NCBI GenBank assembly: GCA_903891095.1
Contig: CAITDI010000043.1
Location: 1-64,000, forward strand
Reading direction: 5' to 3'
Length of the DNA: 64,000 nt
From: an uncultured bacterium
GTDB taxonomy: Bacteria > Planctomycetota > Phycisphaerae > Phycisphaerales > SM1A02
Each line of letters begins with the position of its first letter. Position 1 is the first letter of the stretch. This document shows positions 26,164-34,044 of this stretch, in pieces. The notes beneath the pieces were generated by a model. The model ran no database searches. It was given only the letters and a program-made list of their open reading frames with translations, and was not told the origin of the DNA. Position numbers and translations under genes: made by a program.

Positions 26164-26308
26164 GACTCCTTCAATCTTCTCTGGGCTCAAGGCGAACTCC
26201 TCACACGGTCGTCGCGGGTTGCGACGGGCGGGGGAATATAGCGAAATTCGAACAGCGATGGGCGGGTCGGATCGGATGTGCGTGTCGGCACATCCTGCGC
26301 GGCGAACA

Positions 26309-27043
26309 TCAGGCCGCCATGCCGCCGTCCACGACGATGACTTGTGCGGTCAGGAAGCCCGCTTCGTCGCTGCTCACGTAGGCGACGGCGGCGGCGATCT
26401 CCTCGGGCTTGCCAAAGCGGCGGACCGGGATGTTGGGCAGCACGGCGGTCTTGATCGTGTCGCCGAGCGCGTCGGTCATGTCGGTCTCGATGAAGCCAGG
26501 GGCGATCACGTTGGCGGTGATGCCCTTCGCGCCCATCTCCTTGGCGATGGTCTTGCTGAAGCCCACGATCGCGGCCTTGGCGGCGGCGTAGTTCGCCTGC
26601 CCCGCGTTGCCCGACAGGCCCGACACGCTGCCGAGGTTGACGATGCGACCGAACTTGCCGCGCATCATCGGGCGGATCGCCGCGCGGCACGCGACGAAGA
26701 TCGAGCGCAGGTTGACGTTGAGGACCTCGTCCCACTGCTCGTCGGTCATGCGGAGAAGCAGCGTATCGCGCGTGATTCCCGCATTGTTGACGAGGATGTC
26801 GAGGCGGCCGTGGGCCTCGGCGACGCCTTCGACGAGCGCCTGCACGGCGGCTCCGTCGGCGATGTCGCAGGGGCGGACTTCGCAGGACCCGCCCGCAGCC
26901 TTGATCGCCGCGTCGACGGCCGCGAGGCCCTCGGCGGTGCGCGCCACGAGGACGACATGACGGCCGTCCTTGGCGAGGCGTTCTGCGATGGCCCGGCCGA
27001 TGCCGCGGCTAGCTCCGGTGACGATGGCGACGCGCTTGTCGAT
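26309..27043 (-). CDS. fabG: 3-oxoacyl-ACP reductase, apparent ATC start
   Basis: NADPH-dependent reductase of the fatty-acid cycle, short-chain dehydrogenase family. The Rossmann motif VAIVTGASRGIGRAIAERL comes at the very start, followed by DILVNNAGITRD, the catalytic serine in LGSVSGLSG, and YAAAK. It ends QVIVVDGGMAA. No ATG, GTG or TTG exists in frame between the upstream TGA and the Rossmann motif. An ATC at 27041-27043 sits eight bases after GGGAGG and gives 244 residues, the usual FabG length. The first GTG in frame (26945-26947) would delete the NADPH-binding motif. Initiation at ATC is therefore inferred. Confidence 0.88.
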   Translation of the reverse strand: MDKRVAIVTGASRGIGRAIAERLAKDGRHVVLVARTAEGLAAVDAAIKAAGGSCEVRPCDIADGAAVQALVEGVAEAHGRLDILVNNAGITRDTLLLRMTDEQWDEVLNVNLRSIFVACRAAIRPMMRGKFGRIVNLGSVSGLSGNAGQANYAAAKAAIVGFSKTIAKEMGAKGITANVIAPGFIETDMTDALGDTIKTAVLPNIPVRRFGKPEEIAAAVAYVSSDEAGFLTAQVIVVDGGMAA

Positions 27044-27168
27044 GACTGAAACCTCCCTCGCCGCGGAGGCGGCGTAGGGCGGGGAGGATAGTGGAAATCA
27101 CGAAACGCGCTGCACGCGCGCCACGCAGCGGAAAGAGGCGTCGCAACGCGCGTCAGGCACCAATGACA

Positions 27169-27190
27169 ACCGCCCGCAGGCGCGGGCGGT
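27169..27190. terminator. GC-rich hairpin after the lipoprotein gene
   Basis: A 9-bp perfect stem (ACCGCCCGC, loop AGGC, GCGGGCGGT) lies 43 bases downstream of the lipoprotein stop on the minus strand, before fabG. No T-run follows on that strand, so it may be an attenuator or mRNA stabiliser rather than a full terminator. Confidence 0.4.
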
Positions 27191-27233
27191 CGTCGATTCT
27201 TTCGAGCACCAAAGCGAGCAGATGCGAGCGCTC

Positions 27234-28022
27234 TTACTTCGTTCCGAAGCCAGGGCCCTTCGGCGCCTTGATCGGCGCGCCGGGCATGCGCTTGCCAGGC
27301 AGACCACCGGGCACGCCCGCGGGCACGTCGCCCTCGGACGCGGTCGGCTGGCCGCCTTCGTCTTCCTTGGTGAAGTCCTGCTTGGGCATCTCAGGCGACT
27401 CGTCCGGCTCGTCGGCCTTGGCGAGTTCGAGCTTGAGGACTTCGAACCACGCGGCGATCTGGTTGTCGCCGCTGAGCTTGTTGAGGATGCCCGGCGGGGT
27501 CGCGATCGCGTCGAACTCGGCCTTGCCGCCGGTGGTGTAGCTCCACAGCTGGGGCTCGAAGCCCTCGCCGACGTGGAACACCGCGAGCGTGCAGTTGCTG
27601 CTGTCCTGCTTGCCGCAGCGGACGTCGATGCGCGTGATCGCGGCGGTCGACTTGGCAAAGCTGCCTGCTTCGATCATGCCGTCGAGCTGGAACTGGTCCG
27701 GGGCCGAGAGCATGGGCTTGAGCGCATCGGCGTTGCCGCGCGCGAACGCGTCGAAGAACTTGAGCACGGCGATGCGCGCCTCATCGGTGTCCGGCGCGCG
27801 CTCCTCGGGGAGCGTGACACGCTGGTCGATGTCGTACTTCGCCATCAGGTCCTTGATCGAGGTCAGCTTGGGCGCCTCGGGAGCGACGGCCTTCGGCGGC
27901 GGCGGCGGGGGAGCCTGCACGACGGCCGGCGGTTCTTCACCGCAGCCGACCAGCAGGGTGCTCATGAGCGAGCCCGCGGCGACCGCGAGCGAGAGAGCGA
28001 GAGTGTTCTTACGTTGCGTCAT
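27234..28022 (-). CDS. Putative lipoprotein inside the fab cluster
   Basis: A 262-residue protein with a lipoprotein signal (SLMSTLLVGCGEEPP, lipobox LVGC) followed by a proline-rich linker and a globular part of about 150 residues (IAVLKFFDAFARGNADALKP near its start), then a glycine/proline-rich tail. I recognise no named family; the SnoaL/NTF2-like look of the FFDAFARGNAD segment is weak. Its start overlaps the end of fabD by 14 bases, which implies coupling to the fatty-acid genes. Its place in the fab operon is unusual and may reflect an envelope role. Confidence 0.7.
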   Translation of the reverse strand: MTQRKNTLALSLAVAAGSLMSTLLVGCGEEPPAVVQAPPPPPPKAVAPEAPKLTSIKDLMAKYDIDQRVTLPEERAPDTDEARIAVLKFFDAFARGNADALKPMLSAPDQFQLDGMIEAGSFAKSTAAITRIDVRCGKQDSSNCTLAVFHVGEGFEPQLWSYTTGGKAEFDAIATPPGILNKLSGDNQIAAWFEVLKLELAKADEPDESPEMPKQDFTKEDEGGQPTASEGDVPAGVPGGLPGKRMPGAPIKAPKGPGFGTK

Positions 28023-28980
28023 GGGGGATGACCTCGCAAGTCTTGTCGATCCGGCGCATGAGGCCCTTCAGCACGTTGCCGGGGGCGAGCTCATGGAAAG
28101 CCGTCGTCGTGCGCGTGCCCGAGGTGCCGAGCACTTCGAGCAGGTTCGCGCAAGATTGGGCCCATCGTACAGGGGATACGAGCTGATCCACCAGCAGGCT
28201 GCGGAGAAGTTCAGGATTTGCGGGGTCGTGCGGACGGGCGGTCACGTTGGACCAGACCTCGCACTTGAGCGCCGCAATCTGGACCTTGGCCAGCGCCTCG
28301 CCCAGCTTCTCGGCGGCGGGGGCCATGAGCGGGCTGTGGAACGCGCCCGCGACCTGGAGCTTGGTGGCGCGGACGCCGACATCGCCCGACACCGCGACCG
28401 CGCGGTCGCAGGCCTCGATCGAGCCCGAAAGCACGATCTGGCCGGGGGCGTTGAAGTTCGCCGGCACCAGGCACTCGCCCGCCGCGGCTCCCGCGAGGGC
28501 GCGCGCGCAGACGTCGTTGGCCTGCGCCTCGTCGCCGCCGATCAGGGCGACCATGCCGCCCTTCGACGCTTCGGCGGCCTGCTGCATGAGCTGGCCGCGG
28601 CGCATGACGAGCCGCAGTCCGTCCTCGAAGCTGAACGCGCCCGCGAGGTGGAGCGCGGTGTACTCGCCGAGCGAAAGGCCCGCGACGGCGCGCACGCTGA
28701 GCGCTCGCAGTTCCTCGGGCAGCGCGTGGTGGCACGCGATGGCCGCGGCAAACAGCGCGGGCTGCGAGATGTCGGTGCGGCTGAGGACATCGATCGGGCC
28801 GTTGAACGCGATGTCGGTCAGCGAACGGCCGCCGACGGACGCCGACGCTGCGCTGCCCGCGAAGATGCGGTCGGCTTCATCGAGAAGCGCCTTTGCCTTG
28901 GGGCTTGCGTCGCACCAGGCCTTGGCCATGCCGACAGCCTGTGCACCTTGTCCGGGGCAGAGAAAGACGATGTGAGTCAT
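28009..28980 (-). CDS. fabD: Malonyl-CoA:ACP transacylase
   Basis: Transfers malonyl from CoA to ACP. The 323-residue product has MTHIVFLCPGQGAQAVGMA at the N terminus, nucleophile S103 in GLSLGEYTAL, the conserved QPALFAAA segment, and the catalytic histidine in GAFHSPLMAPA. The start at 28980 was chosen because MTHIVFLCPGQG is the usual N terminus. It follows fabH after two bases and overlaps the lipoprotein gene. Confidence 0.96.
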   Translation of the reverse strand: MTHIVFLCPGQGAQAVGMAKAWCDASPKAKALLDEADRIFAGSAASASVGGRSLTDIAFNGPIDVLSRTDISQPALFAAAIACHHALPEELRALSVRAVAGLSLGEYTALHLAGAFSFEDGLRLVMRRGQLMQQAAEASKGGMVALIGGDEAQANDVCARALAGAAAGECLVPANFNAPGQIVLSGSIEACDRAVAVSGDVGVRATKLQVAGAFHSPLMAPAAEKLGEALAKVQIAALKCEVWSNVTARPHDPANPELLRSLLVDQLVSPVRWAQSCANLLEVLGTSGTRTTTAFHELAPGNVLKGLMRRIDKTCEVIPHDAT

Positions 28981-28982
28981 GT

Positions 28983-29993
28983 TCAGGTGTTCCAGACGGA
29001 CGAAGCCCACGTGAGGCCGCCACCGAAGGCGACCATCATGAAGGGCTTGCCCTTGGTGATCTTGCCGGCGCGCCACAGCTCGTCGAGGCAGAGCGGGACG
29101 CTGCCCGCGCTCGAATTGCCGTAGCGGTCGATGTTCACGTAGATCTTGGACGAATCGATGCCGAGCTTCTCGCGCGCCGCATCGATGATGCGGATGTTCG
29201 ACTGGTGGCAGATCACCTGGCTCACGTCGTCGGGAGTGAGGCTCGTCTTCTTGAAGGCGTCTTCCATCACTTCCTTGAACTTCGTCACGGCGAAGCGGAA
29301 GACTTCCTTGCCGTTCATGCGCAGCGAGCCGAGGCGGATCGGGTTGTCCGCATCCTCCGCAGGCACGTCGCTTTCACGGCGCGGGATGTAGAGCGCGTGC
29401 CAGCCCGAGCCGTCGGCGCCCATGTGCTGGTAGATGCAGCCCTTGGTCGGATCGGGATCGGCCTGGATGATCGCGCAGCCAGCGGCGTCGCCGAACAGGA
29501 TCGACACCGAGCGGTCGGTGTAGTCGAGGATCGAGCTCATCGCCTCGGCGCCGAGCACGGCGATCGTGCGCGCGCGGCCGGCGCGGATCATCGCTTCGGC
29601 GGTGTTGAGCGCGTAGACGAAGCCGCTGCACGCTGCGCCGAGATCGAACGCGGCGGCGTTCTTGGCGCCGACTGCGCCCGCGATGCGGCACGCGACCGAC
29701 GGGCAGGTCATCTCCATCGTGACCGTGGCGACGATCACGAAGTCGAGTTCCTCGGCCTTGATGCCGGCGCCTTCGATCGCACGCTCGAGCGCGCGCTGGG
29801 CGAGCGTCGAGCAGCCTTCGGTGCGGAGGTCGAGCACGCGGCGCTCGCGGATGCCGGTCCGCTGCGTGATCCACTCGTCGCTCGTGTCCATCATCCGCGC
29901 GAAATCGTCGTTGGTGAGGCGTCGATCGGGCACCGCGGAGCCGGTCCCGAGGATCCGAACGCCGCACGCGCCGCTGGGAAGCTGGCCCATCAT
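28983..29993 (-). CDS. fabH: Beta-ketoacyl-ACP synthase III
   Basis: Initiating condensing enzyme that joins an acyl-CoA with malonyl-ACP. The 336-residue product has nucleophile C122 in GAACSGFVYALN, the histidine motif CHQSNIRIIDA, and the asparagine motif YGNSSAGSVPLCLDE, ending in AFGGGLTWASSVW. It overlaps plsX by four bases and precedes fabD by two, so it is tightly coupled in the operon. Confidence 0.97.
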   Translation of the reverse strand: MMGQLPSGACGVRILGTGSAVPDRRLTNDDFARMMDTSDEWITQRTGIRERRVLDLRTEGCSTLAQRALERAIEGAGIKAEELDFVIVATVTMEMTCPSVACRIAGAVGAKNAAAFDLGAACSGFVYALNTAEAMIRAGRARTIAVLGAEAMSSILDYTDRSVSILFGDAAGCAIIQADPDPTKGCIYQHMGADGSGWHALYIPRRESDVPAEDADNPIRLGSLRMNGKEVFRFAVTKFKEVMEDAFKKTSLTPDDVSQVICHQSNIRIIDAAREKLGIDSSKIYVNIDRYGNSSAGSVPLCLDELWRAGKITKGKPFMMVAFGGGLTWASSVWNT

Positions 29994-31018
29994 GCTGCGG
30001 GCTCTTGGATCGTCTCGAGACGCGTGTTGATGATGTTGTTGATGCCGCTGCTCACGAAGAGCCGCGAGCGGAGGATCGCGTTCATCATCGTGCGCGACAC
30101 GCTGGATCCGTGGGAAATCAAGCAGGTTCCGTTCACGCCGAGCAGCGGGGCGCCGCCGTACTCGTGGTAGTCGTGCTTGGCGTAGATCGCCTTGACGACC
30201 GGCTCGAGCCGCACGGCGAGCTCGGGATCGGTCTCGAGCACCTGCTGCGCGATCGCCTGGAAGAGGCCCTTCGAAAGGCCTTCGGCGAGCTTGATCATGA
30301 CGTTGCCGACGACGCCGTCGGTGATGACGACGTCTGCGTCGCCGTCAAACACGCCGCGTCCTTCGACGTAGCCGATGAAGTTGAGGTCTTCGGCGCCGCG
30401 GAGAAGATCGCGCGCGACCTTCATCTCGCTGGTGCCCTTCTGCTCTTCGCCGCCGACGTTCATCAGCGCGACGCGCGGGTTCTTGATGCCGAGGATGGCG
30501 CGCGCGTACGCGTCGCCCATCACGCCGTACTGCGCGAGGTGGACGGGCTTCGGCTCGATGTTCGCGCCGACGTCGATGAGGACGATCGGACCCGCGAAGG
30601 TCGGGATCGTGACCGCGATGCCGGGACGGATCACGTTCGGCAGGCGGCGCATGTACATCTGGCTCGCGGTGACGCAGGCGCCCGTGTTTCCAGCGGAAAT
30701 CCAGGCGTCGCAGCGATTGGGATGCTTGGAGCTCGAGTATTCCGCGGCACGGGAGATCGAGCTGTCGCGCTTGGAGCGGACGGCCTCGACGGGCGCGTCG
30801 TCCATCTCGATGACTTCGCTGCAGTGCACGACCTCGATCTTGGCGCCGGGGCCAGTCTTCGAGATTCCGCGCTCCTTGATGGCTTCCTCGATGATCTCGC
30901 CCTTGCCGAAGAGCACGAGCGTGTCCTCGGCGGGGAGCTTCGAGAGTGCCGCGAACGAGCCCTTCAGGATCTCGTCGGGCGCGTTGTCGCCACCCATGAT
31001 GTCGACACCAATGCGCAT
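29990..31018 (-). CDS. plsX: Phosphate acyltransferase
   Basis: Converts acyl-ACP to acyl-phosphate for phosphatidic acid synthesis by PlsY. The 342-residue product starts MRIGVDIMGGDNAPDEILKG and contains DAWISAGNTGACV, the glycine-rich ADVVITDGVVGNVMIKLAEG and the C-terminal HGSSVSRTMMNAI, all typical of PlsX. It heads the plsX-fabH-fabD segment and overlaps fabH by four bases. rpmF lies upstream as in many bacteria, but a hairpin separates them. Confidence 0.96.
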   Translation of the reverse strand: MRIGVDIMGGDNAPDEILKGSFAALSKLPAEDTLVLFGKGEIIEEAIKERGISKTGPGAKIEVVHCSEVIEMDDAPVEAVRSKRDSSISRAAEYSSSKHPNRCDAWISAGNTGACVTASQMYMRRLPNVIRPGIAVTIPTFAGPIVLIDVGANIEPKPVHLAQYGVMGDAYARAILGIKNPRVALMNVGGEEQKGTSEMKVARDLLRGAEDLNFIGYVEGRGVFDGDADVVITDGVVGNVMIKLAEGLSKGLFQAIAQQVLETDPELAVRLEPVVKAIYAKHDYHEYGGAPLLGVNGTCLISHGSSVSRTMMNAILRSRLFVSSGINNIINTRLETIQEPAA

Positions 31019-31144
31019 GGCGTGCTGTCCTCTATGCAGAAAGAAGCCGGGGAAGAACCGGGAACGCGGGCGCGTACTTTACGAGATCCCAAAGAACAGG
31101 GAGCCTCGCGACGGGCCATGCCTTGATGAACGCACGAAAACGAA

Positions 31145-31164
31145 CATGCGCCCGAAGGCGCATG
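31145..31164 (-). terminator. Hairpin with CGAA tetraloop after rpmF
   Basis: A perfect 8-bp stem CATGCGCC / GGCGCATG closes a CGAA loop 20 bases downstream of the rpmF stop codon. On the minus strand it is followed by TTCGTTTTCG, a T-rich tail. It probably terminates or attenuates rpmF transcription before plsX. Confidence 0.65.
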
Positions 31165-31183
31165 ATCACTCGCGGACGGTCAA

Positions 31184-31372
31184 TCAGGCCGCAGGGCCCT
31201 TGCCGTTCTTGATCTGGAGACCGGGGCGCACATAGCCGCACGACGAGCACGCGGTGTGCGAGCGCTTCGCGGCGCCGCAGTTGGGGCACAGGGTGGTGTG
31301 CGCAGCCTTGATCGCCTGGTGGGCGCGACGACGACGGGTACGACCGGGGGAGCAGCGGAACGGAGGAACCAT
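31184..31372 (-). CDS. rpmF: 50S ribosomal protein L32
   Basis: A 62-residue ribosomal protein of the large subunit. The basic N-terminal arm (GRTRRRRAHQAIKA) and the zinc ribbon CPNCGAAKRSHTACSSCGY (two CxxC pairs) are intact. It lies upstream of plsX, a widespread arrangement. It diverges from rnhA across about 250 bases that hold no gene I can support and probably contain both promoters. Confidence 0.92.
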   Translation of the reverse strand: MVPPFRCSPGRTRRRRAHQAIKAAHTTLCPNCGAAKRSHTACSSCGYVRPGLQIKNGKGPAA

Positions 31373-31623
31373 GTTCGAACTCTTTCAGTGAGGGCGTTGG
31401 TGATTGCACCGATGCCCGAAGATGCGAGGACGCATGTCGTCCGCGCGGCGAATACAGAAGGGGAAGTCTAGAAAAACCGCGCGATCTGTCAAGGCATTCG
31501 GCGACGCGCTGCGCGTCTGCGCGGCGTGAGGTCAGATAACGCCGAGCGGTTTCGCGCGGCGGTTCGCGCGGGCAAACATGCACGCGCACTCGTGCGCGGG
31601 TCGGCTTTCGCTACGCTCCCGCG

Positions 31624-32067
31624 ATGCCCTCTCCATTTGATGTCGAGCTCTTTACCGACGGCGCGTGCTCTGGAAATCCCGGCCCAGGCGGCTGGGGATA
31701 CGTGATGCGCGTGGCCGGCGTCGAGACCGAAGGTGCCGGCGGAGAGCAGCGCACCACCAACAACCGCATGGAGCTCCTCGGCGCGATCGAGGGCCTCAAG
31801 AAGTTGGACAAGCCGTCCCGCGTCCGGCTGGTGAGCGACTCGCAGTACCTCGTGAAGGGCCTGAACGAGTGGATCGACGGCTGGAAGCGCCGCGGTTGGC
31901 GCCGCAAGGAAGGCCCCGTCCTCAATGTCGAGCTCTGGCAGGAGCTCGATCGCCTGCGCCTGATCCACCAGATCAAGGCCGAGTGGGTGCGCGGCCATGT
32001 CGGCCATCCTGAGAACGAGCGGTGCGATCGGCTCGCTGTCGGGGTTATTGACCAATTCCGCAGGTGA
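31624..32067 (+). CDS. rnhA: Ribonuclease HI
   Basis: Degrades the RNA strand of RNA-DNA hybrids. The 147-residue product has the carboxylate catalytic set D12 (FTDGACSGNPG), E50 (TTNNRMELLGAI), D72 (LVSDSQYLVKGLN) and D135 (NERCDRLA), plus the basic loop GWKRRGWRRKEG. Length is standard. It stands alone upstream of rpsL on the same strand, 105 bases apart. Confidence 0.96.
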   Translation: MPSPFDVELFTDGACSGNPGPGGWGYVMRVAGVETEGAGGEQRTTNNRMELLGAIEGLKKLDKPSRVRLVSDSQYLVKGLNEWIDGWKRRGWRRKEGPVLNVELWQELDRLRLIHQIKAEWVRGHVGHPENERCDRLAVGVIDQFRR

Positions 32068-32172
32068 GCGATTTCACTGCAAATTCCCGCCTCGGCGACA
32101 CACGACGCGGGAAGCGCTTGCGTCGCGCCGCGCGCTCCGTTACGCTTGACGACCCTACTTTAAGAGTCACCG

Positions 32173-32565
32173 ATGCCCACGATCAATCAGCTCGTCCGTA
32201 AGCCCCGCGTTGTCCAGGCCTCCAAGTCGAAGGTCAAGGACCTCATGGCATGCCCGCAAAAGCGCGGCGTTTGCCTGCAGGTTCGCACTGTCACCCCGAA
32301 GAAGCCGAACTCCGCGCTTCGCAAGGTGTGCCGTGTTCGTCTGACCAATGGCAAGGAAGTCACCGCGTACATCGGTGGCGAAGGCCACAACCTGCAGGAG
32401 CACTCGATCGTGCTCGTGCGTGGTGGTCGTGTGCGTGACCTCCCCGGCGTGCGCTACCACGTTGTGCGTGGCGCTCTCGACTGCCTCGGCGTCGACGGCC
32501 GCAAGAAGGGCCGCTCGCAGTACGGCGTCAAGAAGAAGGCCGCGACTGCCGCCAAGAAGAAGTAA
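32173..32565 (+). CDS. rpsL: 30S ribosomal protein S12
   Basis: Decoding-site ribosomal protein of 130 residues. The conserved loop [19 protein letters not shown] and the [13 protein letters not shown] segment are unaltered, including the lysines whose change gives streptomycin resistance. It has a lysine-rich C-terminal tail. A possible promoter lies just upstream (TTGACG at about 32148, TTTAAG near 32160). It is followed by rpsG after a 156-base spacer. Confidence 0.97.
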   Translation: MPTINQLVRKPRVVQASKSKVKDLMACPQKRGVCLQVRTVTPKKPNSALRKVCRVRLTNGKEVTAYIGGEGHNLQEHSIVLVRGGRVRDLPGVRYHVVRGALDCLGVDGRKKGRSQYGVKKKAATAAKKK

Positions 32566-32721
32566 TCCGAATCAATTCACCACATAGCCCGGTCGTGGCC
32601 CTCGCTGGAGGACCCGGGCACTGAGTAATCGCGGATTCGAATCTTCGGGAATGCCCATCTCCCGTCCGCGGTGAAGAGGGTCGAGGCTTTCGCCAAGACC
32701 AACAGCCACAGGAGTATTCAT

Positions 32722-33219
32722 ATGGCCCGTCATTTCAAGCGTCCCGACGATGTGTGGCTCAAGCCCGACCCGCGCTTCCAGGACAAGGTCCTGTCGAAGT
32801 TCATCAACTGCGTCATGATCGGCGGCGAGAAGGCCACCGCGCAGCGCTGCGTGTACGGCGCGCTCGACGCGATCCAGGTTCGCCTCGACAAGGAGAAGTC
32901 GGAAACCATGCCGCGCTCCGCGATCGAGCTGTTCCACCTCGCGCTTGAGAACGTGCGTCCGGCGGTCGAAGTCCGCTCGAAGCGCGTCGGTGGTGCGAAC
33001 TACCAGGTCCCGATGCAGCTGAACAAGCGTCGCCAGCAGTCGCTCTCGTTCCGCTGGCTTATCGATGCCGCGCGCGACGAGAAGGGCCGCCCCATGCACC
33101 TCCGCCTCGCGAAGGAATTCTGGGATGCCGCCAAGAACGAAGGCAAGGCAGTGACCACCAAGGAAAACACCCACCGCATGGCTGACGCGAACAAGGCGTT
33201 CGCGCACTTTGCTTGGTGA
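32722..33219 (+). CDS. rpsG: 30S ribosomal protein S7
   Basis: Primary 16S rRNA-binding protein, 165 residues. The start ATG at 32722 has an AGGAG seven bases upstream. Motifs KFINCVMIGGEKATAQ, VRSKRVGGANYQVP and RRQQSLSFRWLIDAAR are typical S7. In many bacteria fusA and tuf follow rpsG; here the unit ends in tandem repeats and a terminator instead, so the str cluster is split. Confidence 0.96.
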   Translation: MARHFKRPDDVWLKPDPRFQDKVLSKFINCVMIGGEKATAQRCVYGALDAIQVRLDKEKSETMPRSAIELFHLALENVRPAVEVRSKRVGGANYQVPMQLNKRRQQSLSFRWLIDAARDEKGRPMHLRLAKEFWDAAKNEGKAVTTKENTHRMADANKAFAHFAW

Positions 33220-33230
33220 CCGTCATTATT

Positions 33231-33423
33231 TGAGCGGTCGCAGCTGCGGCTGCTTCCTTTGGTGGGGATTGCGCCAAAGCGAGCGCGCGCACGGCGCGAG
33301 TGCGAAATGACGAGCGGTCGCAGCTGCGGCTGCTTCCTTTGGCGGGGACTGCGCCAGAGCGAGCGCGCGCACGGCGCGAGCGCGAAATGACGAGCGGTCG
33401 CAGCTGCGGCTGCTTCCTTTGGT
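33231..33423. repeat. 80-bp tandem repeat, about 2.4 copies
   Basis: Units begin with GAGCGGTCGCAGCTGCGGCT at 33232, 33312 and 33392, exactly 80 bases apart; the third is truncated after CTTCCTTTGGTG. Each full unit also contains GCGAGCGCGCGCACGGCGCG. The core recurs at 62101-62163, and related reverse copies occur near 24287 and 50931. It lies 11 bases after rpsG, in a 328-base gap with no gene. Confidence 0.9.
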
Positions 33424-33465
33424 GCTCGCACGACAACTCAACGCTCGCTTCGGCGGGTGGATGGC

Positions 33466-33505
33466 AAAAACTAAGGGCGCCCCTTCGCGGGCGCCCTTAG
33501 TTTTT
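33466..33505. terminator. Bidirectional intrinsic terminator
   Basis: A perfect 12-bp stem CTAAGGGCGCCC / GGGCGCCCTTAG with a six-base loop is flanked by AAAAA on the left and TTTTT on the right, so it can terminate on both strands. It separates rpsG from the convergent lipoprotein gene. Confidence 0.92.
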
Positions 33506-33547
33506 CTCTTGGTGTTTTTCTCTTGGTGTGTTTCTCCGCCGCTGCGC

Positions 33548-33943
33548 TCACTCCGCGGCGCGCGCCTGCACGGTCATCGACTTCGAGTGGCCATCGAGTT
33601 CGATCACCTTTGTGTCGACCACGATGCTGCTGCCCTCGCGGCGCGACGTGACTTCGATGCGCATCCCGGTGAAGCCCTCGTGGAGGTTCGCGCCGATCTC
33701 CGCCATCGCGGGCTGGCCGATGTAGGTCAGCAGCCTCGGTGCGGCGATCATGTTGCCGCTCGCGTCCTGCACGGTGATCTCGATCAGCACTTCCTCGCGC
33801 CCATCGTTGGGATCCGAGTCGGGCGGCAGCGTGGCGCGCACGCCGATGATGCGCTCGGAGCGCTGCTCGGCCGCGCACGACGCGAGCATGAGGCAAGCGA
33901 GCAGGGCGGCGGCCGATGGCGGAATGATGTTGCTGCGGTGCAT
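33548..33943 (-). CDS. Putative lipoprotein with secretin-like segment
   Basis: A 131-residue protein with a lipoprotein signal (LLACLMLASCAAEQ, lipobox LASC). The mature part has IEITVQDASGNMIAAPRLLT followed by YIGQPAMAEIGANL and RREGSSIVVDTKVIEL, which loosely resembles the strand pattern in secretin domains (the P-x-x-x-T-x-x-G-x-x-A segment). I infer only an envelope location. It is convergent with rpsG and divergent from the H-NOX gene. Confidence 0.65.
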   Translation of the reverse strand: MHRSNIIPPSAAALLACLMLASCAAEQRSERIIGVRATLPPDSDPNDGREEVLIEITVQDASGNMIAAPRLLTYIGQPAMAEIGANLHEGFTGMRIEVTSRREGSSIVVDTKVIELDGHSKSMTVQARAAE

Positions 33944-34044
33944 GGCGGGGTTGTAGCAGTTTCGGCGGGCTCGTTGCGAAACAGGCGATTTCCCGCAGCG
34001 AGAGTGCGGTTCGTCCTGTGCGCTCGACCCGCTACGCTACGAGG

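Noticed and set aside
26309-26947. fabG starting at the first GTG (26947)
   Set aside because: This start would remove the NADPH-binding Rossmann motif that is clearly encoded upstream in the same frame.
32620-32700. tRNA-like GGATTCGAATC segment between rpsL and rpsG
   Set aside because: It has a T-loop-like sequence but the arms do not pair, and acceptor and anticodon stems are missing.
33231-33423. Possible CRISPR array
   Set aside because: The 80-bp units are contiguous and near-identical with no unique spacers, so they are tandem repeats and not a repeat-spacer array.
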